The position numbers and the translations under genes are program-made. Below the pieces are notes generated by a model that saw only the letters and a list, made by a program, of their open reading frames with translations, had not been told where the DNA came from and searched no databases. 31,945 nt of DNA, from positions 1 to 31,945 of the IMG/VR virus record IMGVR_UViG_3300030331_001691; one strand, given 5' to 3'. The stretch comes from a virus. This document shows positions 15,072 to 23,236 of this stretch, piece after piece (position 1 is the first letter of the stretch; each line of letters starts with the position of its first letter).

Positions 15072-15743
15072 ATGAATCAATATAGTTTTGATATAGACCG
15101 TTACGATTTCAAAGAGACCGTAAGGTCTTTTTTGGGTGTAGAATCTTTGGAATATATTCATAAGGATGAATCTTTTTCATATGATACAACATTCACTAGG
15201 GATAAAGATCAATCCACACATTGGCATGAAAGATATTACGATAGATCTAATCCGTTTTTTGATCTCTACACTAAATTTATTACTCATGAAGTTTCAAAAC
15301 TATATGATGAACCGATCGTGTATCAGAAGATACCGAATATTCGTTTTCACTTTCCGGGAAATATTGCGGTCGGGGAGTGGCATAGAGATAGACAGTACAG
15401 GGATATTAGGTGGTCGTCTCGCGTTAAGGAATTAAACTTTTATCTTCCACTAGTAAATGCCTACGGAACTAACACAATTTGGTATGAGACACAAGAGGGA
15501 CTAGAGGATTTTATGCCAATGGACTGTAAGTATGGTAGTTTTTGTCAGTGGGATGCTTCAAACCTACTACACGGCAACAAGAAAAACATAACTAGTATCA
15601 CCAGAGTTAGTGTTGATTTTAGAGTAATTCCCGAATCTAGATTTGAAGAATTGAGTAGCACTGGATCTATAAATACTAAGACTAAGTTTAGTATTGGTGA
15701 ATATTACGAGGTGTGTTATACGCCTAGTGTAGTGAAATCATAA
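15072..15743 (+). CDS. Fe(II)/2-oxoglutarate-type oxygenase
   Basis: 223 aa from ATG 15072 (GGTGG at 15062-15066); upstream in-frame starts lie inside gp62. Double-stranded beta-helix iron site: H104 and D106 in GEWHRDRQY, H167 in ASNLLHGNKKN, and R178 or R184 in TRVSVDFRVIP to bind 2-oxoglutarate. ELNFYLPLVNAYGTNTIWYE is a typical beta-strand pair of the phytanoyl-dioxygenase/StrG-like group. Substrate unknown. With the sugar genes following regA, hydroxylation of a sugar or protein is conceivable. Only 1 nt after gp62. Confidence 0.78.
   Translation: MNQYSFDIDRYDFKETVRSFLGVESLEYIHKDESFSYDTTFTRDKDQSTHWHERYYDRSNPFFDLYTKFITHEVSKLYDEPIVYQKIPNIRFHFPGNIAVGEWHRDRQYRDIRWSSRVKELNFYLPLVNAYGTNTIWYETQEGLEDFMPMDCKYGSFCQWDASNLLHGNKKNITSITRVSVDFRVIPESRFEELSSTGSINTKTKFSIGEYYEVCYTPSVVKS
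15668..15675 (+). promoter_or_regulatory. Exact late-promoter match at the end of the oxygenase gene
   Basis: TATAAATA on the coding strand, 107 nt before regA. It could read through regA into the glycan cassette late in infection. It is in coding sequence (SINTKT), so chance is not excluded. Confidence 0.35.
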
Positions 15744-15746
15744 ATA
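15739..15746 (+). promoter_or_regulatory. Possible late promoter (CATAAATA)
   Basis: CATAAATA overlaps the oxygenase stop codon, 36 nt before regA. The same C-for-T variant occurs upstream of the structural gene at 31503. This suggests the phage tolerates or uses CATAAATA as well as TATAAATA. Confidence 0.45.
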
Positions 15747-15782
15747 ACATGAATGATTCGAAATATGTAAAGGTGAATTATC

Positions 15783-16190
15783 ATGGAAGAAGATTATGTA
15801 GACATACAACCAGATGACTTGTTAGAGGTTACACTTAAGGAATCGGATGATTTTCTTAAGGTACGAGAGACTTTAACGAGGATCGGCATATCGTCAAAGA
15901 AAGAAAAGAAACTATGGCAGTCCTGTCATATACTACACAAGCGTGGTAAGTATTATATTGTTCACTTCAAAGAACTGTTTGCACTTGATGGATTACCAAC
16001 AAATCTCTCCGACAATGATATCTTCCGTCGAAATACAATTGCTGATTTGTTGGAAGAGTGGGGCCTAATTGATATTGTCGAAAAAGATCCAGAAGATGAA
16101 AGAGTCCCAATACACCATTTAAAAATTATTCCTTATCGGGACAAGGGAGATTGGGAGCTTTGCCCCAAATACCACATAGGTAAAAAATAA
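15783..16190 (+). CDS. regA: Translational repressor RegA
   Basis: 135 aa (T4: 122). RegA binds AU-rich start regions of early phage mRNAs, including those for gp44, gp45 and itself in T4, and blocks translation. It is very similar to T4 RegA: LEVTLKESDDFLKVRETLTRIGI, WQSCHILHKRGKYYIVHFKELF, DLLEEWGLIDIV, and the end WELCPKYHIGKK. It carries an extra N-terminal MEEDYVDIQPDD of twelve residues. AAGG at 15770-15773 lies nine nt before the start. The next T4 gene would be 43, but here the glycan cassette begins. Confidence 0.95.
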   Translation: MEEDYVDIQPDDLLEVTLKESDDFLKVRETLTRIGISSKKEKKLWQSCHILHKRGKYYIVHFKELFALDGLPTNLSDNDIFRRNTIADLLEEWGLIDIVEKDPEDERVPIHHLKIIPYRDKGDWELCPKYHIGKK

Positions 16191-16206
16191 AAAAGGAATT
16201 TAGATT

Positions 16207-16905
16207 ATGAAACTAGTGATAAAATTTCCGACCCGAAGTAGACCCCATAAATTTAAGCCTCTTCTAGACAAGTACATCGATTTCTTGTCCGGTAAACACG
16301 ATATTAGATTCGTTATTACGATGGACGAGGACGATGAGACTATGAACAATGATGACATAAAGTCTTTCATTGAAAATCACAAGTCAAATGGCATTGATAT
16401 TGTCTACCACTATGGACAGTCCAAAACAAAGATTGAAGCTTGTAACGCAGACCTCAAAGGAGAGTCTGGTGATGTCTTACTTTTAATCTCTGATGATATG
16501 GTCCCCGTGGAGAGGAATTATGATGATATCATTTACGAGAATTACCAACAAGTCTTTCCCGATTATGATGGCGCAATTAAGTTTCACGACGGCCTACGAC
16601 AAGACGCTCTGATGACATTACCATGTCTTGGATGGAAACTCTATGAGAAGTTTGGGTATGTGTATTATCCTGAATACAAATCAGTGTATCCTGATAACGA
16701 ACAGACTGAAGCTTGTATTTTGATGGGCAAGTTAGCAATTAGTCGTAAATGTATTATTCGACACCAATGGGTTCATGGTGGCCACGAACAGGCTGATGAA
16801 CTGCATCAGAGGAACGAAAGTAGCGAACACTACGAAACCGATGGTAAGCTCTATCGTGAACGTAAAGCTAGAAACTTTGATATTGAAACGGTAACATTGA
16901 AGTGA
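16207..16905 (+). CDS. GT-A fold glycosyltransferase
   Basis: 232 aa. It begins with the nucleotide-sugar strand MKLVIKFPTRSRPHKF, then FVITMDEDDE, and carries LLLISDDMVP with a DD pair (96-97) in the place of the metal-binding DxD of GT2-type enzymes. A later segment, TLPCLGWKLYEKFGYVYYPEY, looks like the acceptor half. No membrane segment. Donor and acceptor unknown. AAGGAA (16193-16198) supports ATG 16207. First gene of the glycan cassette, 16 nt after regA. Also possible: a nucleotide-sugar enzyme with degenerate site. Confidence 0.72.
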   Translation: MKLVIKFPTRSRPHKFKPLLDKYIDFLSGKHDIRFVITMDEDDETMNNDDIKSFIENHKSNGIDIVYHYGQSKTKIEACNADLKGESGDVLLLISDDMVPVERNYDDIIYENYQQVFPDYDGAIKFHDGLRQDALMTLPCLGWKLYEKFGYVYYPEYKSVYPDNEQTEACILMGKLAISRKCIIRHQWVHGGHEQADELHQRNESSEHYETDGKLYRERKARNFDIETVTLK

Positions 16906-17489
16906 AAAAAATTTATATCGATTGTGGTGGGAACTTGGGACAGGGGTACGATCAAATCACTGAAAAGTTTTCGGACATAGATTTTGATCAGGTTCATATC
17001 TTTGAACCAAACCCAGAGACCTGTAAGTTTCTTTCTAATAAAGAATACAAACACGATGACGTAAAGATTTATCAAAAGGCTGCATACGATAAAAACGTAA
17101 CAAAGATGCTTACTGTAGAATTTGATCCAACGGAAGGTGTACAGGATTGGGTTGGGGGTGCTACAAATATTTTAGAAGATAATTTTGTTAAACCACACTA
17201 CATTGACGATAAGTATATTAAACCCAATGATGTTCAGGTTGATTGTATGGATTTTTCGAAGTGGTTGTCCGACAACTTTTCTGCTGATGATTTTATCGTA
17301 TTGAAGTTGGACTGTGAAGGTTGTGAATATGAAATCTTGGATAAGATGATACTTGAAAAAACCATAGAGTATGTGGATCAAATTATAGTTGAATGGCATA
17401 ATCACATGAGGAATGATCCTGTAAAACCTATTGGATATTATCTTGAGAAGTTTAAACAGTATGATATTGGGTATACACAATGGTATTGA
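16902..17489 (+). CDS. FkbM-type SAM methyltransferase
   Basis: 195 aa from GTG 16902 (GTGA overlap with the previous stop). IYIDCGGNLGQG is the SAM-binding loop; HIFEPNPETCKFL carries the acidic ribose-binding end of strand 2; VDCMDFSKWL, FIVLKLDCEGCEYEIL and IIVEWHNH follow the FkbM order (DCEGxEYEIL is diagnostic). Such enzymes O-methylate sugars in polysaccharides and glycopeptides. The partner is probably a sugar placed by the neighbouring glycosyltransferases. Confidence 0.82.
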   Translation: MKKIYIDCGGNLGQGYDQITEKFSDIDFDQVHIFEPNPETCKFLSNKEYKHDDVKIYQKAAYDKNVTKMLTVEFDPTEGVQDWVGGATNILEDNFVKPHYIDDKYIKPNDVQVDCMDFSKWLSDNFSADDFIVLKLDCEGCEYEILDKMILEKTIEYVDQIIVEWHNHMRNDPVKPIGYYLEKFKQYDIGYTQWY

Positions 17490-18298
17490 ATGTATCTACG
17501 GTCTGTACAAAGTCTAGAATCAAAGAGTTTCTAGTTACAAAGAAAACACTCGAATTGTTTCACGAATGTGAGTGGAGTGTGGTTTGTGATGAGTTCACAT
17601 CGAAGTACTTCGAAGGTGATAAAAGATTCACGCCGGTCAAGATAGTAGACATGGAAGGAAGACACTACAATTCAAGTGAGTCTTCTGCTAGTGATTTTTT
17701 TGAGTTGGTCAAGAATAAAATGGTTGCGATGAAAGAGGGTATCAGGTCTGGTGGGTATAGTCTTTTTCTAGATACGGATCTAATTTTCGTTTCGCCTCTT
17801 GATGATTGTTTTTTTGACTTCCTGAAGGATGATTCTAAAACACTTTTTCTGACCAGTCATTGTCATACCGAAGAACACTCCGACAATCGAGAAACCTACG
17901 GAACATACAATGTTGGTATGTTAGCCTCCAAGACTATTGATTTCACTGACAAGTGGATAGAGGAAACTGAAAGGTTGAATTGTAAGTATGGGTTAGAACA
18001 GAAACCAGTGACCACTATTGCGAATGAGATGATGGATCAGGTTACCGTTGCAGACTCCAATTACAACTATGGGTGGTGGAGATCGGTAATTTCCGACGAT
18101 CATTCTCGACTAACTTCGGACAATGGTAAACTTTGTTTGGATGGTAAGGAAATCATAAACATACACGCACATACAGATCCGCAAAACTCTAGAGGACCGT
18201 ATGAGATAAATTTCCTAAACGAGACTTTTAGGAAAATGACCGACAGTGATAAATATGGTGAAGTGTTTGATATAATTCGTGAAGTTTATGGTATGTGA
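17480..18298 (+). CDS. GT-A glycosyltransferase with DTD motif
   Basis: 272 aa. Metal-binding DTD (98-100) in YSLFLDTDLIFVSPLDD, preceded by KNKMVAMKEGIRSG and followed by YNVGMLASKTIDFTDKW, matching the GT8/GT77-like nucleotide-diphospho-sugar transferase layout. INIHAHTDP near the end supplies the third metal-site His typical of GT8. Overlaps the methyltransferase gene by 10 nt and the next by the TGATG junction. Sugar unknown. Confidence 0.75.
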   Translation: MVLNVSTVCTKSRIKEFLVTKKTLELFHECEWSVVCDEFTSKYFEGDKRFTPVKIVDMEGRHYNSSESSASDFFELVKNKMVAMKEGIRSGGYSLFLDTDLIFVSPLDDCFFDFLKDDSKTLFLTSHCHTEEHSDNRETYGTYNVGMLASKTIDFTDKWIEETERLNCKYGLEQKPVTTIANEMMDQVTVADSNYNYGWWRSVISDDHSRLTSDNGKLCLDGKEIINIHAHTDPQNSRGPYEINFLNETFRKMTDSDKYGEVFDIIREVYGM

Positions 18299-19140
18299 TG
18301 AATAAGATAAAACTACAACCGAGATATCCAGTCTATCCACCATATCACCGAGGGGAGTATCTGGAAGATTACTTTATGACTTTCTTTGATGATACGAAGA
18401 TCGTTACTGACAGAACTTTCATTCCGGTGAGTTGGACTACCTATTACTGTGATGGATATAGTCGTCAAGACTTGCAAAGAGCTCTTAATGATCTTGATCG
18501 AGACGGTAAATATTTTACGGTATGTCAGCATGATGATGCTGTCCAAGAGAACTTACCAGAAGACACTTTGATTTTCTCTGCGGGTGGTAACTGCGAGAAG
18601 CCTGGGGTGATCCCTATTCCCTTGGTCTGTTCGGAGATCCCATCTGAGTTCTTACGAGAAGAGGATAGGGACACACTTATTTCCTTTGTTGGGTCGGACA
18701 CACACCCCATCCGAAAAGAATGTCTTAGACATCTTCTAGAAAAGGAAGGTGTTGAGTTATACTATAAACCTTGGGCAAATACCGTACCGATTGATCAGTT
18801 TGATTTTTTTGTAGGTAAAACACTTCGAAGTAAGTTTTGCCTTGCACCTAGAGGATATGGTAAATCTAGTTTTAGAATGTATGAAGCCATGAGGTTGGGG
18901 TCGATTCCAGTTTATGTTTCAGATGAACACTACACTCCCTTTTCAGATGTGATTGATTGGTCTGAGTTCTCTGTGTTGATTTCTGTATCACAGATACCCA
19001 AGATGTATGATATACTACTGTCGTACACTGACGAGGACATCTCTCGTATGCAATGCAGAATGAAAGAGGTCTATCGAGACTACTTTACTATGGACTCTGT
19101 TTGTCTAAATATTAAAAGAATTTTAGAGGATGAAAATTAA
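18298..19140 (+). CDS. Exostosin-like (GT47) glycosyltransferase
   Basis: 280 aa from ATG 18298 (TGATG overlap; a GTG three bases earlier is less likely). The C-terminal part has the exostosin signature SKFCLAPRGYGKSSFRMYEA-MRLGSIPVYVSD (178-209), followed by PFSDVIDWSEFSVLIS. The N-terminal half contains FSAGGNCE and LISFVGSDTHPIRKECL as in GT47 proteins. A GT-B type inverting enzyme, usually adding hexuronic acid, galactose or arabinose. No membrane anchor. Exostosin-like enzymes are unusual in phages. Confidence 0.82.
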   Translation: MNKIKLQPRYPVYPPYHRGEYLEDYFMTFFDDTKIVTDRTFIPVSWTTYYCDGYSRQDLQRALNDLDRDGKYFTVCQHDDAVQENLPEDTLIFSAGGNCEKPGVIPIPLVCSEIPSEFLREEDRDTLISFVGSDTHPIRKECLRHLLEKEGVELYYKPWANTVPIDQFDFFVGKTLRSKFCLAPRGYGKSSFRMYEAMRLGSIPVYVSDEHYTPFSDVIDWSEFSVLISVSQIPKMYDILLSYTDEDISRMQCRMKEVYRDYFTMDSVCLNIKRILEDEN

Positions 19141-19142
19141 TT

Positions 19143-19880
19143 ATGAAAAAAGTACTATTTGTTATTGCAAACTACGACAACGAAAAACAACAAATCTTTG
19201 ACGAAAAGATCTCTCCCAGAAATCAGGAGTACGCTGATCTTCATGGTTTTGATTACACTGTGAGTAAGGGTGGGGATGTCTTCCGAGGCAATCCTACTTG
19301 GTGGAAGTTTACCTTGATTCGAGACATGATTGAATCGGGTGAACTACAACCCGGTGATAAGTTGACGCACCTAGATGCTGATATGTTTATTGTCAAACCG
19401 GAAAATGACTATGTTACCGACAAGTCTTTTTCTTATGCCATCGACAACGGCAACACACACTGTATGGGATCGTATAGTATAACCGTGAACGACTGGTCCG
19501 TTGACATGATCAATCGTATTCTCGACGAGGACATGTATAACAAAATGAAAAACGATTCTCATTGGATTGGGTTTAGGGAACAGGCATGTTGGTATACACT
19601 ATGTGGTATTGTTCCTCATAGTTGGGAACCATTTTTAGAGATGGATGACAACGGATGGCACTCGAATATAACCGAGAACACTTGGTATGGTGTGCCTGAA
19701 CTCGAAGAACATGTCGAGATTAGAGGGCCCGAATGGAATACTACTCTTCTAGAGGATGACGCTGAAGATCCAGTTACCCAACAATTAATGAAGTATAATA
19801 TCACGAAGAGCAAAAAGGAAGATACCATCATCCGCCACTGGGCTGGTGGTCAACCTTGGGCCCCGGAAAAATGGATGTGA
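19143..19880 (+). CDS. GT34-like GT-A glycosyltransferase
   Basis: 245 aa. N-terminus KKVLFVIANYDNEKQQIFDEKISPRNQEYADLHGFDY is like the GMA12/MNN10 (GT34) family, with NPTWWKFTLIRDMI, metal motif DAD (78-80) in LTHLDADMFIV, and the closing IIRHWAGGQPW. GT34 enzymes are retaining galactosyl- or xylosyltransferases. Soluble here. Starts 2 nt after the exostosin gene. Confidence 0.75.
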   Translation: MKKVLFVIANYDNEKQQIFDEKISPRNQEYADLHGFDYTVSKGGDVFRGNPTWWKFTLIRDMIESGELQPGDKLTHLDADMFIVKPENDYVTDKSFSYAIDNGNTHCMGSYSITVNDWSVDMINRILDEDMYNKMKNDSHWIGFREQACWYTLCGIVPHSWEPFLEMDDNGWHSNITENTWYGVPELEEHVEIRGPEWNTTLLEDDAEDPVTQQLMKYNITKSKKEDTIIRHWAGGQPWAPEKWM

Positions 19881-20809
19881 AAATTTTATTCGTAACACAT
19901 CCTGATCCTAACCAACAGGGTGATCTGTTGGAGGTTGGTATTCTTCACGGACTCAGATCTCTAATGGGTCAAGATTGTGTGGACATTCCTAGAAAGAAAG
20001 TCATGTATCATGATTGGTCTGACACACCGAAGGAAAGTCTTCATGGTAGAGGTTTCAGTTTGTATACGGAACCAATCATGGACGTTGATCGGGATGTTAT
20101 CGATGAAGTTGATTATGTTTTTTATGGTAACATAAACATTGAACCTGACGAGAAGATAAACTCCCTAGCAAAAAAAGCAATCTACTTTTTGGATGGACAT
20201 GACCTATACGGCAACGCTCCTAGAATTATTGAATATGGTGGTGAAAGAGTTATTGGTTTACAGAGAGTACCTTGTTTCAAACGAGAACTGGTTGAGGATA
20301 ACGAGTACGCATACCCGATAGGATTTGGTATTCCAGAGTATCAGATTCGACCAATTGATCTTGAGAGGAAAACTCAAACATATCAAAAGACGGCTCCCGA
20401 CGACTCTTTGTTTCGCAATGTAACCGATCTTGGTGGTAGTAGATATCATCATAAGTTTACTGTGGAAGAAGAGTACTATGATGACTTGTCCTCTTCTTGG
20501 TTTGGTTTGACATGCAAGAAGGGTGGTTGGGACTGTCTTCGACATTATGAAATCATGGCGGCGGGATCTCTATTGTTGTTTAAAGACTACGATAAAAAGC
20601 CTCCGATGTGTTCGCCAGTGGATCTTCCATGTTTCTCTTATTCAACCCAAGAGGAACTGGATGAATTAACTTGTCGTTTGGTGGTTGACAACAAACCCAC
20701 TAGAGAGTATAATGAAATGTTGAATAGACAGAGGGAATGGTTGATTGGTAATGGAACTACCATTGCGAGGGCAAAACAAATCTTGGAGGTAATTGATGAA
20801 CCTAACTGA
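19871..20809 (+). CDS. CgeB-like GT-B glycosyltransferase
   Basis: 312 aa from ATG 19871; GTG 19877, which overlaps the previous stop as GTGA, is an equal alternative. VKILFVTHPDPNQQGDLLEVGILHGL begins a GT-B first domain. SWFGLTCKKGGWDCLRHYEI-MAAGSLLLFKDY (209-240) is the donor-site pattern of the YkvP/CgeB group (GWDxxRxYEIMAAG). ELDELTCRLVVDN and a final helical part follow. Substrate unknown. Confidence 0.75.
   Translation: MDVKILFVTHPDPNQQGDLLEVGILHGLRSLMGQDCVDIPRKKVMYHDWSDTPKESLHGRGFSLYTEPIMDVDRDVIDEVDYVFYGNINIEPDEKINSLAKKAIYFLDGHDLYGNAPRIIEYGGERVIGLQRVPCFKRELVEDNEYAYPIGFGIPEYQIRPIDLERKTQTYQKTAPDDSLFRNVTDLGGSRYHHKFTVEEEYYDDLSSSWFGLTCKKGGWDCLRHYEIMAAGSLLLFKDYDKKPPMCSPVDLPCFSYSTQEELDELTCRLVVDNKPTREYNEMLNRQREWLIGNGTTIARAKQILEVIDEPN
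20785..20789 (+). promoter_or_regulatory. Strong ribosome site for the methyltransferase at 20796
   Basis: GGAGG ends six nt before ATG 20796, inside the 3' end of the CgeB-like gene. It decides the start against the in-frame TTG at 20793. Confidence 0.65.
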
Positions 20810-21473
20810 AAAATATCAAATACAAATGAAGTATAATCAATTCGCACAGGGCGTCAGCCCAAACTTTCAGGATGCTGATGAACAACTTGCATTGGACCAC
20901 TTCGAAAAAACCGTGCTTCAGTTGATGGACAAGAAAAAAGATAAGTTTAGTATGATAGAACTTGGTAGTAATTATGCTTATTATTCCATGTTATTCAAAA
21001 AAATTCTTGGGCCAGATAAGACTTTTAACTTGCTTTTAGAACCTTATGAAACACATATGAATATTGGTAAGGAACATTTTGAACTAAATGAATTAGAAGG
21101 CATTTTTCTGGAAGAAAGAATTTATAATCCAGAAAAATGGTGTGGTATAGAATTTAGTTGTCCATCGATCACAATCGATACACTTCTGGAAAGATATGAG
21201 ATAGATGATCTTGATGTTTTGCATTGTGATATTGATCAGAGTGAAACTTATATGTTAGATGGATCGGTAAAATCGTTGACAGATAAAAAAATTGATAACC
21301 TTTTTATTATGACGCACGCTAAGGATTCTAATGAAGCGACCCAATCATCGAAAAAAGCAACTGAGCTTCACGAAGAGGTTAGATCTAGACTTCTGGACTT
21401 CGGTTATACTTTAGTGTTTGACCACGAAACATGTGACCAGGCTGGTGATGGTATGGTAATTTTTAAGAGATAG
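20796..21473 (+). CDS. FkbM-like methyltransferase, second copy
   Basis: 225 aa from ATG 20796. SAM-loop FSMIELGSNYAYYSMLF (ELGSNYAYYS 55-64), strand-2 region FNLLLEPYETHMNIGK, SITIDTLLERYEIDDLDVLHCDIDQSE, and DNLFIMTHAK. The order is that of FkbM methyltransferases, but the DCEG motif reads DIDQSE, so it is more divergent than the one at 16902. Probably methylates another sugar position. Overlaps the previous gene by 14 nt. Confidence 0.72.
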   Translation: MNLTEKYQIQMKYNQFAQGVSPNFQDADEQLALDHFEKTVLQLMDKKKDKFSMIELGSNYAYYSMLFKKILGPDKTFNLLLEPYETHMNIGKEHFELNELEGIFLEERIYNPEKWCGIEFSCPSITIDTLLERYEIDDLDVLHCDIDQSETYMLDGSVKSLTDKKIDNLFIMTHAKDSNEATQSSKKATELHEEVRSRLLDFGYTLVFDHETCDQAGDGMVIFKR

Positions 21474-21477
21474 AATA

Positions 21478-22230
21478 ATGAAAATTGATGAAATCACAAT
21501 TTGCTTACATGCAGGATCACGACAAGATGTGGTCGATAATCAGATGAAGGCTCTATCTGGTTTAGAAAACAAATATGATGTATATTGGAATAAACGCATC
21601 GAAAGATACCCCTACGCCTACGACAGTTATTCGGAATTGATTAATGAAGCCATTGTGACATCAGCTACAGAATTTTTCATTCTTGTCAACGACAGAGTTT
21701 TGCCTACCGTGGAACAAGCTGAAAAGATAATAAATCAACTGGAGTCTGGATTCGCTTGTGCTATGCAATGGAATGTTGGTTTCATGGGTATGTCGAAGGA
21801 GTTGATCAGAAGAATTGGTTGGTGGGATCAACGATACACAAATGGTGGATGGGAAGATAGAGACTGGGTGTTTCGTTTGATCGGAAATAATCTCGCGTTC
21901 TATGAAAGTCAAGAAAGTGACTACGACTTCAGTTGGAAGTCGCCTTTGCAGGTGTTGGATGGTGTGGAAGGATCTACACCCCACTGGAACAACAAGTGGA
22001 GGATAACACCCACGGAAGTGATTCAAATGATGCCGGATGAAGACTATCCAGACCTAAATGAAATGATAGGCGATGATCGGTTTGATATAAGTGATACTTG
22101 GAAAACTCATGAACATTCGTGCATCGCAATGGACGAGATGGGTAGACGGTGTAGGGGTTACGATAAACCAAACTCTGGCCCTCCCGGAACATTCTACTCC
22201 TTTAACAAGAAGGTGATTCTTCATGGTTGA
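21478..22230 (+). CDS. GT-A glycosyltransferase with GGWEDRDW motif
   Basis: 250 aa. EFFILVNDRVLPT carries NDR (71-73) in the DxD position. IGWWDQRYTNGGWEDRDWVFRLIG (114-136) matches the galactosyltransferase C-terminal pattern (GGxDxD; here GGWEDRDW), which holds the catalytic base. The last 30 residues contain SCIAMDEMGRRCRG with two Cys. Acceptor unknown. Four nt after the previous gene; overlaps the dehydratase gene by 8 nt. Confidence 0.72.
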   Translation: MKIDEITICLHAGSRQDVVDNQMKALSGLENKYDVYWNKRIERYPYAYDSYSELINEAIVTSATEFFILVNDRVLPTVEQAEKIINQLESGFACAMQWNVGFMGMSKELIRRIGWWDQRYTNGGWEDRDWVFRLIGNNLAFYESQESDYDFSWKSPLQVLDGVEGSTPHWNNKWRITPTEVIQMMPDEDYPDLNEMIGDDRFDISDTWKTHEHSCIAMDEMGRRCRGYDKPNSGPPGTFYSFNKKVILHG

Positions 22231-23236
22231 TAATAAAAAAATTATGATCATTGGTGGTAGTGGTTCCCTTGGTATGTCTCTGATCAAGAGACTTGGGGGT
22301 GACAACGAATTGTATATTCTCTCCAGAGATGAGTCTAAACATTGGTCTCTGAAAAATAAATTCAAAGAGAGCAATCTCAACTTCATGGTGTCGGACATCC
22401 GAGATTACGATCGAATGGAGAAGATTTTCAATAGAGTAAACCCCCACATCATTATCATTGCAGCTGCATTGAAGCATGTTGATGTGTGTGAATTAAGTCC
22501 CGAAGAAAGTATTGCTACGAACCTCTCAGGAGTTTCAAATGTTGTTGACATTGTAGAAAACAACCAAGAAACCCTATCGAATCTAGAAACAGTTTTGATG
22601 GTCAGTACGGACAAAGCGTGCAGTCCGATTAATGTTTATGGTATGTGTAAGTCCATCTCTGAGAGAGTGGTTCTAGAAAAGTCAAGACACATTCCCGGTA
22701 TAAAATTTGTTGCTACCCGATATGGGAATGTTTTGGAAACGAGAGGGAGTATCGTTCCTCTGTTTATGCACCAGGCAAAGAACAATGATTTTGTTACTGT
22801 GACCCGTGAGGACATGACTAGATTCGTGATGACTCTTGACGATAGTGTTGACCTCATTCTAAATTGCATTGAAAATGGCCAGAGTGGAGAGACATACATT
22901 CCAAAACTGAAAGCGATGAAGATTGTAGATCTTGCCGAAATTTTTGCCGATCGATATGGTAAACAGATTAAGGTGATAGGAATTCGTAGTGGTGAAAAGA
23001 TTCACGAAGATCTTATCAATGAAACTGAGTCTCTTCGAACTGTTGATATGGGTGATGTGTTTGTTGTTAAACCGATCTACGAGACAAAGATTTACAACGA
23101 TGAAGTCTTCAGATACGATAGTTCCGTGACGCTTACTAAATCTGAATTGATTGAATACTTCAAGAGTATAGATCTATTCGACAAGAATGTGGATGACTTT
23201 AATCAGACCATAAAGCTGGATGATATCAGAAAATGA
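22223..23236 (+). CDS. UDP-sugar 4,6-dehydratase (CapD/PseB-like)
   Basis: 337 aa short-chain dehydrogenase fold. NAD loop GGSGSLG (11-17), IIIIAAALKHVDVCELSPEESIATN, STDKA (128-132), YGMCK giving Tyr139 and Lys143, TRYGNVLETRGSIVPLF, TRFVMTLDDSVDLI, and SGEKIHEDLI. This is the FlaA1/PseB/WbjB group that converts UDP-GlcNAc to a 4-keto-6-deoxy sugar, some members also inverting C5. The catalytic Tyr is present, unlike in WbjB-type enzymes that use Met. Start ATG 22223 overlaps the upstream stop. Confidence 0.88.
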   Translation: MVDNKKIMIIGGSGSLGMSLIKRLGGDNELYILSRDESKHWSLKNKFKESNLNFMVSDIRDYDRMEKIFNRVNPHIIIIAAALKHVDVCELSPEESIATNLSGVSNVVDIVENNQETLSNLETVLMVSTDKACSPINVYGMCKSISERVVLEKSRHIPGIKFVATRYGNVLETRGSIVPLFMHQAKNNDFVTVTREDMTRFVMTLDDSVDLILNCIENGQSGETYIPKLKAMKIVDLAEIFADRYGKQIKVIGIRSGEKIHEDLINETESLRTVDMGDVFVVKPIYETKIYNDEVFRYDSSVTLTKSELIEYFKSIDLFDKNVDDFNQTIKLDDIRK

